The notes under the pieces: generated by a model
The model's database searches: none
Seen by the model: only the letters and a program-made list of their open reading frames with translations
What the model was told of the DNA's origin: nothing
NCBI RefSeq assembly: GCF_900105495.1
Contig: NZ_FNTF01000002.1
Coordinates: 5,262,501 to 5,326,500, forward strand
Reading direction: 5' to 3'
DNA from: Pseudomonas frederiksbergensis
GTDB taxonomy: Bacteria > Pseudomonadota > Gammaproteobacteria > Pseudomonadales > Pseudomonadaceae
DNA length: 64,000 nt
Shown: in pieces, positions 8,420-16,407 of the stretch
How the letters are laid out: every line of letters starts with the position of its first letter
How positions within the stretch are numbered: position 1 is the stretch's first letter
Program-made: the position numbers and the translations under genes

Positions 8420-9055
8420 TTAAGCGGGGCGCTGATTGATCACTTCATCGATCAACCCGTATTCACGCGCGGCTTCTGCACTCATGAAATTATCGCGGTT
8501 GGTATCGCGCTCGATTTCTTCAAGAGTGCGCCCGCTATGCTTGGCCATCAGCGTGTTGAGACGCTCACGAATGAAGAGGATTTCCTTGGCATGGATTTCG
8601 ATATCCGAAGCCTGGCCCTGGAAACCGCCCAGTGGCTGGTGAATCATCACACGCGAGTTCGGCAGGCAATAACGCTTGCCCTGGGCACCGGCGGTCAGCA
8701 GGAACGCGCCCATGCTGCACGCTTGACCGATACAGGTGGTCGACACGTTTGGCTTGATGAACTGCATGGTGTCATAAATCGACATGCCCGCCGTTACCGA
8801 ACCGCCCGGGGAGTTGATATAGAGATGGATGTCCTTGTCCGGGTTTTCCGCTTCAAGGAACAGCAATTGCGCACAGATCAGGTTGGCCATGTAGTCCTCT
8901 ACCGGACCAACCAGAAAGATCACTCGCTCCTTGAGAAGGCGCGAATAGATGTCATAGGCGCGCTCGCCACGAGCTGACTGCTCGACAACCATCGGGACCA
9001 GGCCGCCTGCGGCCTGGATATCAGAGTTCTGCTGAATATACGAATTACGGAACAT
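8420..9055 (-). CDS. clpP: ATP-dependent Clp protease proteolytic subunit ClpP
   Basis: A 211-residue serine protease subunit that assembles as two heptameric rings and works with ClpX or ClpA. The catalytic triad is visible: Ser114 in GQACSMGAF, His139 in VMIHQPLGG, and Asp188 in DTNRDNFMS. The short N-terminal part (before VPMV) is probably a propeptide, as in E. coli. Length and motifs are complete. It lies between tig and clpX, and all three read on the minus strand; a hairpin without a U-run separates it from tig, so partial read-through is likely. Confidence 0.97.
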   Translation of the reverse strand: MFRNSYIQQNSDIQAAGGLVPMVVEQSARGERAYDIYSRLLKERVIFLVGPVEDYMANLICAQLLFLEAENPDKDIHLYINSPGGSVTAGMSIYDTMQFIKPNVSTTCIGQACSMGAFLLTAGAQGKRYCLPNSRVMIHQPLGGFQGQASDIEIHAKEILFIRERLNTLMAKHSGRTLEEIERDTNRDNFMSAEAAREYGLIDEVINQRPA

Positions 9056-9094
9056 GCTCTGCAGTCACTCCCAAATAGTTATGTCTTGAATACG

Positions 9095-9122
9095 CATAAG
9101 CCAGCACGAAGGCTGGCTTATG
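9095..9122 (-). other. Intercistronic hairpin between tig and clpP
   Basis: CATAAGCCAGC and GCTGGCTTATG form a perfect 11-bp stem with a 6-base loop about 30 bp after the tig stop. No U-run follows on the minus strand, so it is more likely to attenuate or process the message than to end it. Confidence 0.6.
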
Positions 9123-9148
9123 GTGTGTGCTTCTTACCGCAAAAACGA

Positions 9149-10459
9149 TCAGTCGGCTTGTGGAGCTTCTACCGGCTTGACTGCTTCTTCGTAAGAGACC
9201 GATTTGTCGGTCACGCTAGCTTTCTGCAGAACAGTATCCACAACTTGCTCTTCCAGCACAACCGAACGAACTTCGTTCAGTTGCTGGTCGTTCTTGTAGT
9301 ACCAGGACACAACCTGCTCAGGCTCCTGGTAAGCCGAAGCCATTTCCTGAATCATTTCACGAACGCGGGCTTCGTCAGGCTTGAGGTCGAATTGCTTGAC
9401 CACTTCAGCCACGATCAGACCCAGCACGACGCGACGCTTGGCTTGTTCTTCGAACAGCTCGGCTGGCAGTTGCTCAGGCTTGATGTTGCCACCGAACTGC
9501 TGAACAGCCTGCACGCGCAGACGGTCAACTTCGTTGGACAGCAGAGCCTTCGGCACTTCGATCGGGTTGGTGGCCAGCAGACCGTCCATTACCTGATTCT
9601 TGACCTTGGATTTGATCGCCTGGCGCAGTTCACGCTCCATGTTCTTGCGAACTTCAGTGCGGAAGCCTTCCAGACCCGTTTCCTTGATGCCGAATTGAGC
9701 GAAGAATTCTTCGTTCAGTTCTGGCAGCTTTGGCTCGGAAACAGTGTTCACGGTTACGGTGAACTCAGCGGTTTTGCCTGCCAGGTCGAGGTTCTGATAG
9801 TCCTCTGGGAAAGTCAGGTTCAGAACGCGCTCTTCGCCGGCTTTAGCACCAACCAGACCGTCTTCAAAACCAGGAATCATGCGGCCGGAACCCAGAACCA
9901 GCTGAGTACCTTTGGCGGAACCGCCAGCGAACACTTCACCATCGACCTTGCCAACGAAATCGATGTTCAACTGGTCTTCGGTTTGAGCAGCGCGATCGGC
10001 CACTTCGAAACGAGTGTTCTGCTTGCGCAGCACTTCCAGCATTTTGTCCAGATCGGCATCAGCCACGTCAGCGCTCAGGCGCTCAACCGCGATACCTTCG
10101 AAACCGGCAACGGTGAACTCAGGGAACACTTCGAAAATCGCGACGTATTCCAGGTCTTTGCCAGCTTCCAGCGATTTCGGCTCGATCGAAGGAGCGCCAG
10201 CCGGGTTCAGCTTCTGCTCAACGACAGCTTCGTAGAAAGAGGACTGGATCACGTCACCGACCGCTTCCTGACGCGCATCAGCACCAAAACGGCGCTTGAT
10301 TTCGCTCATTGGCACTTTGCCTGGACGGAAGCCAGCAATCTTGGCCTTTTGGGCGGTCTGCTGCAGACGCTTGTTGACCTGGCTCTCGATGCGCTCAGCC
10401 GGCACGGTGATGCTCATGCGGCGCTCAAGAGCAGAAGTATTTTCAACAGAAACTTGCAT
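9149..10459 (-). CDS. tig: Trigger factor, ribosome-associated chaperone / PPIase
   Basis: A 436-residue chaperone that binds the ribosome exit tunnel. The N-terminal ribosome-binding domain has the signature GFRPGKVP near residue 45. The FKBP-type PPIase domain spans ~155-240 ([26 protein letters not shown]), and a long helical C-terminal chaperone domain follows. The start is the ATG at 10459 with GAGGA upstream and the usual MQVSVE N-terminus; an upstream in-frame ATG (10522) would add 21 unrelated residues. It is the first gene of the tig-clpP-clpX group and has a candidate promoter at 10521-10549. Confidence 0.97.
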   Translation of the reverse strand: MQVSVENTSALERRMSITVPAERIESQVNKRLQQTAQKAKIAGFRPGKVPMSEIKRRFGADARQEAVGDVIQSSFYEAVVEQKLNPAGAPSIEPKSLEAGKDLEYVAIFEVFPEFTVAGFEGIAVERLSADVADADLDKMLEVLRKQNTRFEVADRAAQTEDQLNIDFVGKVDGEVFAGGSAKGTQLVLGSGRMIPGFEDGLVGAKAGEERVLNLTFPEDYQNLDLAGKTAEFTVTVNTVSEPKLPELNEEFFAQFGIKETGLEGFRTEVRKNMERELRQAIKSKVKNQVMDGLLATNPIEVPKALLSNEVDRLRVQAVQQFGGNIKPEQLPAELFEEQAKRRVVLGLIVAEVVKQFDLKPDEARVREMIQEMASAYQEPEQVVSWYYKNDQQLNEVRSVVLEEQVVDTVLQKASVTDKSVSYEEAVKPVEAPQAD

Positions 10460-10520
10460 GGATATTCCTCGTTGCACAGACGTTAGCCGGCCGTTTCCGA
10501 CCCCAGAATCAAGGGCATGC

Positions 10521-10549
10521 ATTCTAGTGGGTCAAACTCAAGAAGTCAC
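10521..10549 (-). promoter_or_regulatory. Candidate sigma-70 promoter of tig
   Basis: On the minus strand TAGAAT (10526-10521) is a 5/6 match to the -10 box, with GTGACT (10549-10544) 17 bp upstream as a weak -35. It lies about 60 bp before the tig start. The 10460-10882 gap also holds a perfect 18-bp palindrome (10659-10676) and the tRNA-Leu terminator; I see no gene in it. Confidence 0.5.
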
Positions 10550-10658
10550 CCTACTGAAAACGGGTAAAAAAGCAGCAGGCAATTTATAGGCGGGGACAAA
10601 CGGTTGTGCCGCGCCCTGTTAGCAAACACAGCCAATCATGCCAGGGCTCTGCACCAAT

Positions 10659-10676
10659 CCTTCTATATATAGAAGG
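10659..10676. repeat. Perfect 18-bp palindrome in the tRNA-Leu/tig gap
   Basis: CCTTCTATATATAGAAGG reads the same on both strands with no loop. An uninterrupted dyad of this kind fits a dimeric protein-binding site better than an RNA hairpin. It lies about 200 bp upstream of tig. Confidence 0.6.
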
Positions 10677-10819
10677 CATCGGCAATCCATCCCTGACAGT
10701 CGACCCCACAAGGGGACCAACGGGCGAATCAGCATCATCGAGAAACATAAATTCGACGATCCTAGCCGCCCTCTCGACCCAGAACTTGCGGCCGCTTTGA
10801 AAATTCAGACTTCTGAAAC

Positions 10820-10858
10820 AAAAACGGCGCAGCCCTTTTCAGGTGCTGCGCCGTTTTC
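10820..10858 (-). terminator. Terminator after tRNA-Leu
   Basis: AAAACGGCGCAGC and GCTGCGCCGTTTT form a 13-bp stem. On the minus strand the 3' arm runs into TTTTTG. It lies about 25 bp past the tRNA-Leu CCA. Confidence 0.85.
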
Positions 10859-10882
10859 TGCTATTAAATAGCTACTTGTAAA

Positions 10883-10967
10883 TGGTGCGGACGGAGAGAC
10901 TCGAACTCTCACACCTTGCGGCGCTGGAACCTAAATCCAGTGTGTCTACCAATTCCACCACATCCGC
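10883..10967 (-). tRNA. tRNA-Leu(TAG)
   Basis: An 85-nt class II tRNA with a long variable arm. The acceptor strands GCGGATG and CGTCCGC pair, CCA is encoded, the anticodon loop TTTAGGT lies between CTGGA and TCCAG, and the T-loop is TTCGAGTC. It reads codon CTA and probably other CTN codons. Confidence 0.97.
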
Positions 10968-10986
10968 ATCAAGCTTTTAAAGCAAA

Positions 10987-11011
10987 GGCGCCAGACTGTT
11001 AATCTGGCGCC
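10987..11011 (-). terminator. Terminator between tRNA-His and tRNA-Leu
   Basis: GGCGCCAGA and TCTGGCGCC form a 9-bp stem with a 7-base loop, with TTTGCTTT following on the minus strand. It lies 11 bp past the tRNA-His CCA, so tRNA-Leu is partly or wholly transcribed past it or from its own promoter. Confidence 0.7.
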
Positions 11012-11021
11012 TTTCTAAATA

Positions 11022-11097
11022 TGGGGTGGACGAAGGGGATCGAACCCTCGACAACGGGAGTCACAATCCCGTGCTCTACCAACTGAGCTACGCCCAC
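11022..11097 (-). tRNA. tRNA-His(GTG)
   Basis: A 76-nt tRNA with acceptor GTGGGCG/CGTCCAC, anticodon loop TTGTGAC between CGGGA and TCCCG, T-loop TTCGATCC and encoded CCA. The base before the 5' end is G (11098) and the discriminator is C, giving the extra G-1:C73 pair that is typical of tRNA-His. Confidence 0.97.
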
Positions 11098-11137
11098 CAT
11101 ATTGCCATGTTGCGTTACTTGTGCCAAAGCTGCCTAA

Positions 11138-11214
11138 TGGCGCACCCGGCAGGACTCGAACCTGCGACCATCCGCTTAGAAGGCGGATGCTCTATCCAGC
11201 TGAGCTACGGGCGC
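11138..11214 (-). tRNA. tRNA-Arg(TCT)
   Basis: A 77-nt tRNA with acceptor GCGCCCG/CGGGTGC, D-arm GCTCAGCTGGATAGAGC, anticodon loop TTCTAAG between TCCGCC and the complementary strand, T-loop TTCGAGTC and encoded CCA. It is the first gene of the tRNA cluster, with a promoter at 11336-11362. Confidence 0.97.
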
Positions 11215-11335
11215 CTTGTTAATCTGTATTCTTGGACGATTACAAACTAAGTGCTTTCAGTCTCACCGAATCAAACATCAACTCTGCTCGACCTTCTTAA
11301 CCAGTGCTAGGCTGTGCCCGACAAGTGCGACGAAT

Positions 11336-11362
11336 GTTATAGGTGACCCTGAAGGTCGTCAA
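11336..11362 (-). promoter_or_regulatory. Candidate promoter of the tRNA cluster
   Basis: On the minus strand TTGACG (11362-11357) and TATAAC (11341-11336) are 15 bp apart, about 120 bp before tRNA-Arg. The spacing is shorter than ideal, and the spacer holds a GACC/GGTC dyad. The rest of the 11215-11493 gap is an A/T-rich divergent upstream region shared with folD. Confidence 0.5.
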
Positions 11363-11493
11363 CTCTTTTTTAAAAAAAATTCATTTAATTAAAGGGGTTA
11401 GGGGAATTTGCAGACCAAGCGCCTTTGCCCTCACCTCATGACATGCGAGAATGCGTTCTCTTTTTTTCCCCTCTCGATGGTTAATCACGCGCA

Positions 11494-12348
11494 ATGACTG
11501 CACAACTAATCGACGGCAAATCGATCGCCGCCAGCCTGCGCCAGCAGATCGCCAAACGCGTCAACGAGCGTCGCCAGCAAGGTCTGCGCACGCCCGGTCT
11601 CGCGGTGATCCTGGTCGGCAGCGATCCCGCCTCTCAGGTTTATGTCTCGCACAAGCGTAAAGACTGTGAAGAGGTCGGCTTCATTTCCCAAGCCTACGAC
11701 CTGCCTTCCGAAACCACTCAAGAAGCACTGACCGATCTGATCGATCGCCTGAACGACGATCCGGCGATTGATGGCGTTCTGCTTCAGCTTCCTTTACCTG
11801 AACACCTGGACGCCTCCAAATTGCTGGAACGCATTCGTCCAGACAAGGACGTCGACGGTTTCCACCCTTATAACGTCGGCCGCCTTGCCCAGCGCATTCC
11901 ACTGCTGCGTCCGTGCACCCCTAAAGGGATCATGACGCTGCTGGAAAGCACTGGTGTCGATCTCTACGGGATGGACGCAGTGGTTGTCGGGGCTTCCAAC
12001 ATTGTTGGCCGCCCGATGGCAATGGAGCTGCTGCTGGCCGGCTGCACTGTGACCGTCACCCACCGCTTCACCAAGGATCTGGCAGGCCACGTCGGTCGTG
12101 CCGATCTGGTGGTGGTCGCTGCCGGCAAGCCGGGGCTGGTAAAGGGTGAGTGGATCAAGGAAGGCGCGATCGTGATCGACGTCGGCATCAACCGCCAGGA
12201 AGACGGCAAACTGGTTGGCGACGTGATCTACGACACCGCCCTGCCCCGCGCTGGCTGGATCACTCCGGTCCCGGGTGGCGTTGGCCCGATGACGCGCGCT
12301 TGCCTGCTGGAAAACACGCTGTACGCAGCCGAAACACTGCACAGCTGA
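11494..12348 (+). CDS. folD: Bifunctional methylene-THF dehydrogenase / methenyl-THF cyclohydrolase FolD
   Basis: A 284-residue cytoplasmic enzyme that interconverts 5,10-methylene-, 5,10-methenyl- and 10-formyl-tetrahydrofolate with NADP. The catalytic YxxxK pair is Tyr50/Lys54 (YVSHK), followed by the folate signature [11 protein letters not shown], the Rossmann segment [13 protein letters not shown] and the C-terminal PGGVGPMT. Length matches the family (E. coli 288). The N-terminus MTAQLIDGK supports the ATG at 11494, although the Shine-Dalgarno is weak. It is monocistronic, with a terminator at 12381, and divergent from the tRNA cluster, as I recall for other pseudomonads. Confidence 0.97.
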   Translation: MTAQLIDGKSIAASLRQQIAKRVNERRQQGLRTPGLAVILVGSDPASQVYVSHKRKDCEEVGFISQAYDLPSETTQEALTDLIDRLNDDPAIDGVLLQLPLPEHLDASKLLERIRPDKDVDGFHPYNVGRLAQRIPLLRPCTPKGIMTLLESTGVDLYGMDAVVVGASNIVGRPMAMELLLAGCTVTVTHRFTKDLAGHVGRADLVVVAAGKPGLVKGEWIKEGAIVIDVGINRQEDGKLVGDVIYDTALPRAGWITPVPGGVGPMTRACLLENTLYAAETLHS

Positions 12349-12380
12349 GTTCGCAACTTCATTGCTGCGACGAACAAAGG

Positions 12381-12407
12381 AACCCCGCCATTGGCGGGGT
12401 TCTTTTT
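12381..12407 (+). terminator. Terminator of folD
   Basis: AACCCCGCC-AT-TGGCGGGGTT stem followed by CTTTTT, about 33 bp after the folD stop. Confidence 0.85.
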
Positions 12408-12586
12408 GCCTGGATTTAAAACACTACCGCTCGCCGGAAACCTACAGGTTGTAGGGGTTTTCAAGGACTTTGACCTGTTCATTGATCAACCATCGACAGT
12501 TCTTCAGCCATACTCCTAAAATGCGTCGTTTTTAAAGAAACAACCCGTTACAGAACGGTTTATCCACACCTAACGAGTCTGCCAGC

Positions 12587-13525
12587 GTGAAAATCCGTCT
12601 TTCCATCCTGAGCCTATTTTTTGCATTTACCGGGACTTTCACCACGCCAACCGTCAACGCTGCCGACACCACTTCAGCGCCGCGAGATACGTCAACACTG
12701 AAGCTCGCTTCCAGCAGCGCATTGCTGATGGATCTGCAGACCAACAAAATCATCTATGCCAGTAATCCTGACGTGGTTAAGCCGATCGCTTCCGTCAGCA
12801 AGTTGATGACTGGGCTGATCGTGGTTGAAGCCAGACAGAACATGGACGAATACCTGTCGATCAACATCAGCGACACGCCGGAAATGAAAGGCGTGTTCTC
12901 CCGGGTGAAACTCAAAAGCGAATTGCCGCGCAGGGAAATGCTGCTGATTGCCCTGATGTCCTCGGAAAATCGCGCGGCTGCCAGCCTGGCCCATCATTAT
13001 CCAGGTGGCTACGTCGCGTTTATTGCCGCGATGAATGCCAAAGCAAAAGCACTGGGCATGACCAGTACACACTTCGTCGAACCCACCGGCCTCTCCCCTC
13101 GCAACGTGTCCACAGCCCGCGACCTGAGCAAACTGCTGATCGCTGCGCACAAATACCCGCTACTGACTGAACTGAGTACGACCAAGCAAAAAACCGTCTC
13201 GTTCCGTAAACCCAACTACAGCCTGGGTTTCCGTAATACCGACCACTTGGTCAACAAGCCGAACTGGGACATCAAGCTGACGAAAACCGGCTTCACCAAC
13301 GAAGCCGGTCACTGCCTGGTGCTGGTCACCAGCATGGGCAATCGCCCGGTTGCGCTGGTCATCCTCGACGCCTTTGGCAAGTACACACACTTTGCCGATG
13401 CCAGCCGTATTCGCAGCTGGGTTGAAACCGGCAGGGGCACCAACGTGCCATCTGTAGCCTTGCAGTACAAATCCGACAAGAATCTCAAGCATCGTCAGAG
13501 CAGCGTGGTTGAAGCGTCGAAATAA
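12587..13525 (+). CDS. pbpG: D-alanyl-D-alanine endopeptidase PbpG (PBP7)
   Basis: A 312-residue periplasmic serine peptidase of the SXXK family that cuts peptide cross-links in peptidoglycan. A signal peptide covers ~1-25 (cleavage near VNAAD). The three active-site motifs are in order: SVSK (69-72), SEN (126-128) and KTG (233-235). The conserved stretch ATG-type [10 protein letters not shown] is also present. The start is GTG at 12587, with CGAG upstream; no better ATG lies in frame. It stands alone between the folD and its own terminator. Confidence 0.93.
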   Translation: MKIRLSILSLFFAFTGTFTTPTVNAADTTSAPRDTSTLKLASSSALLMDLQTNKIIYASNPDVVKPIASVSKLMTGLIVVEARQNMDEYLSINISDTPEMKGVFSRVKLKSELPRREMLLIALMSSENRAAASLAHHYPGGYVAFIAAMNAKAKALGMTSTHFVEPTGLSPRNVSTARDLSKLLIAAHKYPLLTELSTTKQKTVSFRKPNYSLGFRNTDHLVNKPNWDIKLTKTGFTNEAGHCLVLVTSMGNRPVALVILDAFGKYTHFADASRIRSWVETGRGTNVPSVALQYKSDKNLKHRQSSVVEASK

Positions 13526-13540
13526 ACAACAGGTAAAAGT

Positions 13541-13566
13541 AAGCCCCGATTCTTCGGGGCTTTTTT
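13541..13566 (+). terminator. Terminator of pbpG
   Basis: AAGCCCCGA-TTC-TTCGGGGCTT stem followed by TTTT. It also ends close to the 3' end of the minus-strand gene at 13576. Confidence 0.85.
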
Positions 13567-13575
13567 CGTCCAGCG

Positions 13576-13791
13576 TTAATCATTGGGCAACGGCATCTGG
13601 TCGTCATCCGGAATGCCATCCCCGGCACTCGGATCTCTCGTGCCGTGGGGATGTTCCGTTGGCACTACCATCGGACGCGCCAAGGGATCCCTCAATGGAT
13701 CGTTCGGATCCATCACAGGGTCGATGTCTTTTTCAGGCGTGGTTGGAACGCTGTCCGGACGTTTGTCGTTGAAACTCGAATCGGTAGACAT
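13576..13791 (-). CDS. Small disordered Asp/Pro-rich protein, 71 aa
   Basis: A hydrophilic, acidic protein with no Cys or Trp, no signal peptide and many Asp-Pro pairs (DPVMDPNDP). It ends DDDQMPLPND. Composition predicts an unstructured chain. The ATG at 13791 is chosen over a GTG two codons upstream because GAGG lies 5 nt before it. The leader (GTGAGGTGCGT then ATG) is nearly the same as that of the gene at 32466-32696, which encodes a similar Asp/Pro-rich chain. It reads in the same direction as the 13809-14015 gene and follows it by 17 bp. Function unknown. Confidence 0.7.
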   Translation of the reverse strand: MSTDSSFNDKRPDSVPTTPEKDIDPVMDPNDPLRDPLARPMVVPTEHPHGTRDPSAGDGIPDDDQMPLPND

Positions 13792-13808
13792 ACGCACCTC
13801 ACTCAGGC

Positions 13809-14015
13809 TCAGGGTTTCAGATCGGCGAGTGGATCGTAAGGCTTCGCGGGAGCCTTGGGATTGTCGCCCGGCTTCACATCCCTGGGTGCCTTGGCAGGTC
13901 CGATGGGGTCGACCTGAGGATCGGCGAGGTCCGGTGAATCGGGATCGAACCCCAACTCATCACCCGAAGAATGCTCAGACGAATGCGGGCCGACAGGGGT
14001 CTTGGAATGTGCCAT
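13809..14015 (-). CDS. Small disordered Pro/Asp-rich protein, 68 aa
   Basis: Starts MAHSKTPVG and carries a run of Asp/Pro motifs (FDPDSPDLADPQVDP) and a Lys/Pro-rich end. An excellent Shine-Dalgarno (AAAGGAGG) lies 5 nt before the ATG, which argues for real translation. No membrane segment, Cys or Trp. It precedes the related 71-residue protein at 13576-13791 and probably shares its transcript. Function unknown; it may be a stress or stationary-phase protein, but the sequence does not show this. Confidence 0.75.
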   Translation of the reverse strand: MAHSKTPVGPHSSEHSSGDELGFDPDSPDLADPQVDPIGPAKAPRDVKPGDNPKAPAKPYDPLADLKP

Positions 14016-14109
14016 GGGCGCCTCCTTTGAATCCGGCCCGGAGAAATCCGGGCCCTACTTCATTAGAAGTCGGCAAAGTGCAAGGGTGCCCGGCAAATGA
14101 CGAACGGAC

Positions 14110-14787
14110 TTATTGCGCGCTCAGCGCTTTCTTCGCCCTGGCGGCTGCCTGCTCCTGACCTGCCTGGGCAAGGTCGTTCGCGGCCTTGAGCCATCGCTGT
14201 TGATCGACATTGGCCGGCAATTGATTCGGCTTCTGGATCAGCACGGCCCAGCCACCGGCATCCTTGAGCGCCGCTTCAAACGAACCGAAGCCCATCAACT
14301 CTCGACGGTTCATGCCCGAGCGCAGCAGCACGGTCTGCTTCTGGCGGTTGTACCCGGCAAGAATGGCGTAACGCGGTTCAGCCCAGAACGCCGAGCCTTC
14401 GGTGAAACGCACCATGACCGGGTAACCGGCCGCAACCTGGGTCAATAGTGCCGGCAGATTGCTGTCGAGGGGATAGACGACCATGCCGTACTCGCGAGCG
14501 AGGTTCTGCATGTTCTGCTGTAACTGGGCTTCGGCACCCGGCAAATGCAACGGTTTTTCGAGCAACCCTGGCGTTATCACAATGCCTTGCTGGGACAACA
14601 TGCTGGCCAGCACTTGCGGCCCACTTTGATTCGCCACGCCACGGTAGAACGTGCCACTGAGCTCGACGCGCTCCGGCAGCCGCTTGATTTCCGGTGCCAC
14701 ACTCCCCGCGCAACCCGCCAGACCGGCAACGCAGCCAACGACCAGCACTAAAGACCGAACTCGAGAAAATACCCGCACCATCATCAC
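14110..14787 (-). CDS. C39-peptidase-like lipoprotein with lost catalytic residues
   Basis: A 225-residue lipoprotein (lipobox AGLAGC, Cys26). Residues ~42-185 resemble the C39-like peptidase domain of the pseudomonad PA2778-type lipoproteins, followed by a helical tail rich in Ala/Gln. The catalytic residues are replaced: the QCGP motif reads QSGP (Ser55), the HY motif before the core strand reads RYAILAGY (Arg139), and the Asp of the LRDP motif is Ser157 in LLRSG. This looks like an inactive, perhaps peptide-binding, pseudopeptidase. The family call rests on these aligned motifs. It may bind or present a peptide in the periplasm; function is unknown. Confidence 0.65.
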   Translation of the reverse strand: MMMVRVFSRVRSLVLVVGCVAGLAGCAGSVAPEIKRLPERVELSGTFYRGVANQSGPQVLASMLSQQGIVITPGLLEKPLHLPGAEAQLQQNMQNLAREYGMVVYPLDSNLPALLTQVAAGYPVMVRFTEGSAFWAEPRYAILAGYNRQKQTVLLRSGMNRRELMGFGSFEAALKDAGGWAVLIQKPNQLPANVDQQRWLKAANDLAQAGQEQAAARAKKALSAQ

Positions 14788-15006
14788 TCTCTTGATTTAG
14801 ACGCCAGGCATCCGCGCTCCCGGCTTGGCCGTCGATCATAGGACGCCGCGCGGCAGCGGTATAGCCTTAAGCGGCAGATGATGGCATTCGATAGAGCGAA
14901 CTGATTGGTGACAGCCGACCTTTGGTCAATAGTCTGAAACACAGCAGCGACTAGACTGTCATGTGCAAAGAGTGTGTGCCCGCAGCAGGGCGAAGAGGAG
15001 GCACTG

Positions 15007-15174
15007 ATGAGCCTGGCGATGACCATTGTGATGTTGATTTCTGGCTGGCTGGCCGTTGCCGCCGCCATGTTATGGGGAGTCCTGCGCATTACCCGTCGGC
15101 ACCATCATCCGGTTCAGTCGGCGCCAATGGCGAAACCCGATAAAACCACTGAACAGCACGCTGCCGCGCACTGA
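15007..15174 (+). CDS. Small single-span membrane protein, 55 aa
   Basis: GAGGAGG stands 5 nt before the ATG at 15007. The protein has one membrane helix (residues ~4-26, TIVMLISGWLAVAAAMLWGVL), then a basic Arg/His segment and a hydrophilic tail ending HAAAH. The positive-inside rule suggests the C-terminal tail is cytoplasmic. It lies alone upstream of a bidirectional terminator. No family recognised. Confidence 0.65.
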   Translation: MSLAMTIVMLISGWLAVAAAMLWGVLRITRRHHHPVQSAPMAKPDKTTEQHAAAH

Positions 15175-15197
15175 CCGCCCCCCTTACGTATCCAAAC

Positions 15198-15241
15198 AAA
15201 AACGGCCGCCTGGGCTCTTTCGAGCGCAGGCGGCCGTTTCG
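15198..15241. terminator. Bidirectional terminator
   Basis: AAACGGCCGCCTG and CAGGCGGCCGTTT form a 13-bp stem flanked by A-runs and T-runs. It serves the small membrane protein (plus) and the TerC gene (minus). Confidence 0.8.
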
Positions 15242-15252
15242 TTTGACGCGAG

Positions 15253-16002
15253 TTAAGCTTCAGCGGCTAAACGCTTCTGCTTCGCCCGCCGTGACATCAT
15301 GTTCAAACTCTCGATCGTCGCCGAGAACGCCATGGCTGCATACACGTAGCCTTTCGGTACATGGGCGCCGAAGCCTTCGGCGATCAGCGTCATGCCGATC
15401 ATGATCAGGAAGCCCAGCGCCAGCATCACCACTGTCGGGTTGTCGTTGATGAACTTGGCCAGAGGGTCAGCCGCCAGCAACATCACCAGTACCGACACCA
15501 CCACCGCGATGATCATGATCGGCAAGTGTTCGGTCATGCCGACAGCGGTAATGATGCTGTCGATGGAGAACACCATGTCCAGCATCAGGATCTGACCGAT
15601 AGCGGCAGCGAAGCCCAGGGTCACGGTCGAGGTGGCCGACGTTGGATCATCCGGCGCCGGGTCCATGCTGTGATGGATCTCGGTGGTCGCCTTCCACAAC
15701 AGGAACAGGCCGCCGGCGATCAGGATCATGTCCTTCCAGGAGAACGTCTGGCCGAAGATATCGATCACAGGCTCAGTCAACTGGACGATGAACGCGATGG
15801 TGCTCAGCAGCGCCAGTCGCAGGATCAGCGCCATGCCGATACCAATGCGCCGCGCCTTCTGCCGGTGCTGCTCGGGCAGTTTGTTGGTCAGGATCGAAAT
15901 GAAGATCAGGTTATCGATGCCGAGCACGATTTCCATCACGATCAATGTAGCCAGGGCGACCCAGGCAGTGGGGCTTGCAGCAAGTTCTAAAAGGTATTCC
16001 AT
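15253..16002 (-). CDS. TerC family integral membrane protein
   Basis: A 249-residue protein with about seven membrane helices. The TerC signature is near the N-terminus ([18 protein letters not shown]), where acidic residues inside helices are thought to bind metal, and a second related segment occurs near residue 140 ([16 protein letters not shown]). These two Asp/Glu-containing helices are typical of the YgdQ/YoaE/TerC group, linked to manganese export and metalation of exported proteins. The short length lacks the CBS/CorC tail of YoaE-type members. The gene is followed on the minus strand by a terminator and preceded by the small lipoprotein gene. Confidence 0.88.
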   Translation of the reverse strand: MEYLLELAASPTAWVALATLIVMEIVLGIDNLIFISILTNKLPEQHRQKARRIGIGMALILRLALLSTIAFIVQLTEPVIDIFGQTFSWKDMILIAGGLFLLWKATTEIHHSMDPAPDDPTSATSTVTLGFAAAIGQILMLDMVFSIDSIITAVGMTEHLPIMIIAVVVSVLVMLLAADPLAKFINDNPTVVMLALGFLIMIGMTLIAEGFGAHVPKGYVYAAMAFSATIESLNMMSRRAKQKRLAAEA

Positions 16003-16030
16003 GGGTCAGTCCTGACTCGTTTAAGACGGT

Positions 16031-16273
16031 TTAGATTTCCTGGGACGAAGATTCGGTTTTGTCCGTTTCCTTGGCCGATTGTTCTTTCTTGCTGATCAGA
16101 CCACCCGTGGCATCGCTGATCGCTTGCTCTGCGGCTTTGTGGGTATCGTCGATCGCTTGTTTGGCGGTTTCGGCAGCCTTGCCCATCAGTTGCTGAGCGC
16201 TTTTTTCGGCCTGGTCACAACCGGCCAATACCAGTAAAGACGTGATCAGCAGTGCCGTGGTTTTAAGCTTCAT
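16031..16273 (-). CDS. Small Lys/Ala-rich lipoprotein, 80 aa
   Basis: Starts MKLKTTALLI with a lipobox LVLAGC (Cys19), so it is a lipidated envelope protein. The mature part (about 60 residues) is a charged, probably helical chain with Ala/Lys/Glu repeats (AAETAKQAIDDTHKAAEQAI) and a Ser-rich end. GAGGAAAG before the ATG at 16273 supports this start; a longer frame from 16348 has no signal peptide at its N-terminus. It lies directly upstream of the TerC gene on the same strand, 28 bp away, and may be co-transcribed. Function unknown. Confidence 0.7.
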   Translation of the reverse strand: MKLKTTALLITSLLVLAGCDQAEKSAQQLMGKAAETAKQAIDDTHKAAEQAISDATGGLISKKEQSAKETDKTESSSQEI

Positions 16274-16407
16274 GATGCTTTCCTCGATAGAACAGACAGG
16301 GCGAAAAGGCCACCCGTCGATAGCGGGGCATTCTAGGGAGGCAAACACTTCAGGAAAATTCGTATTTTTAGCGGCTATACTTCGGATTTAACGAACTGTA
16401 GGTCGTC

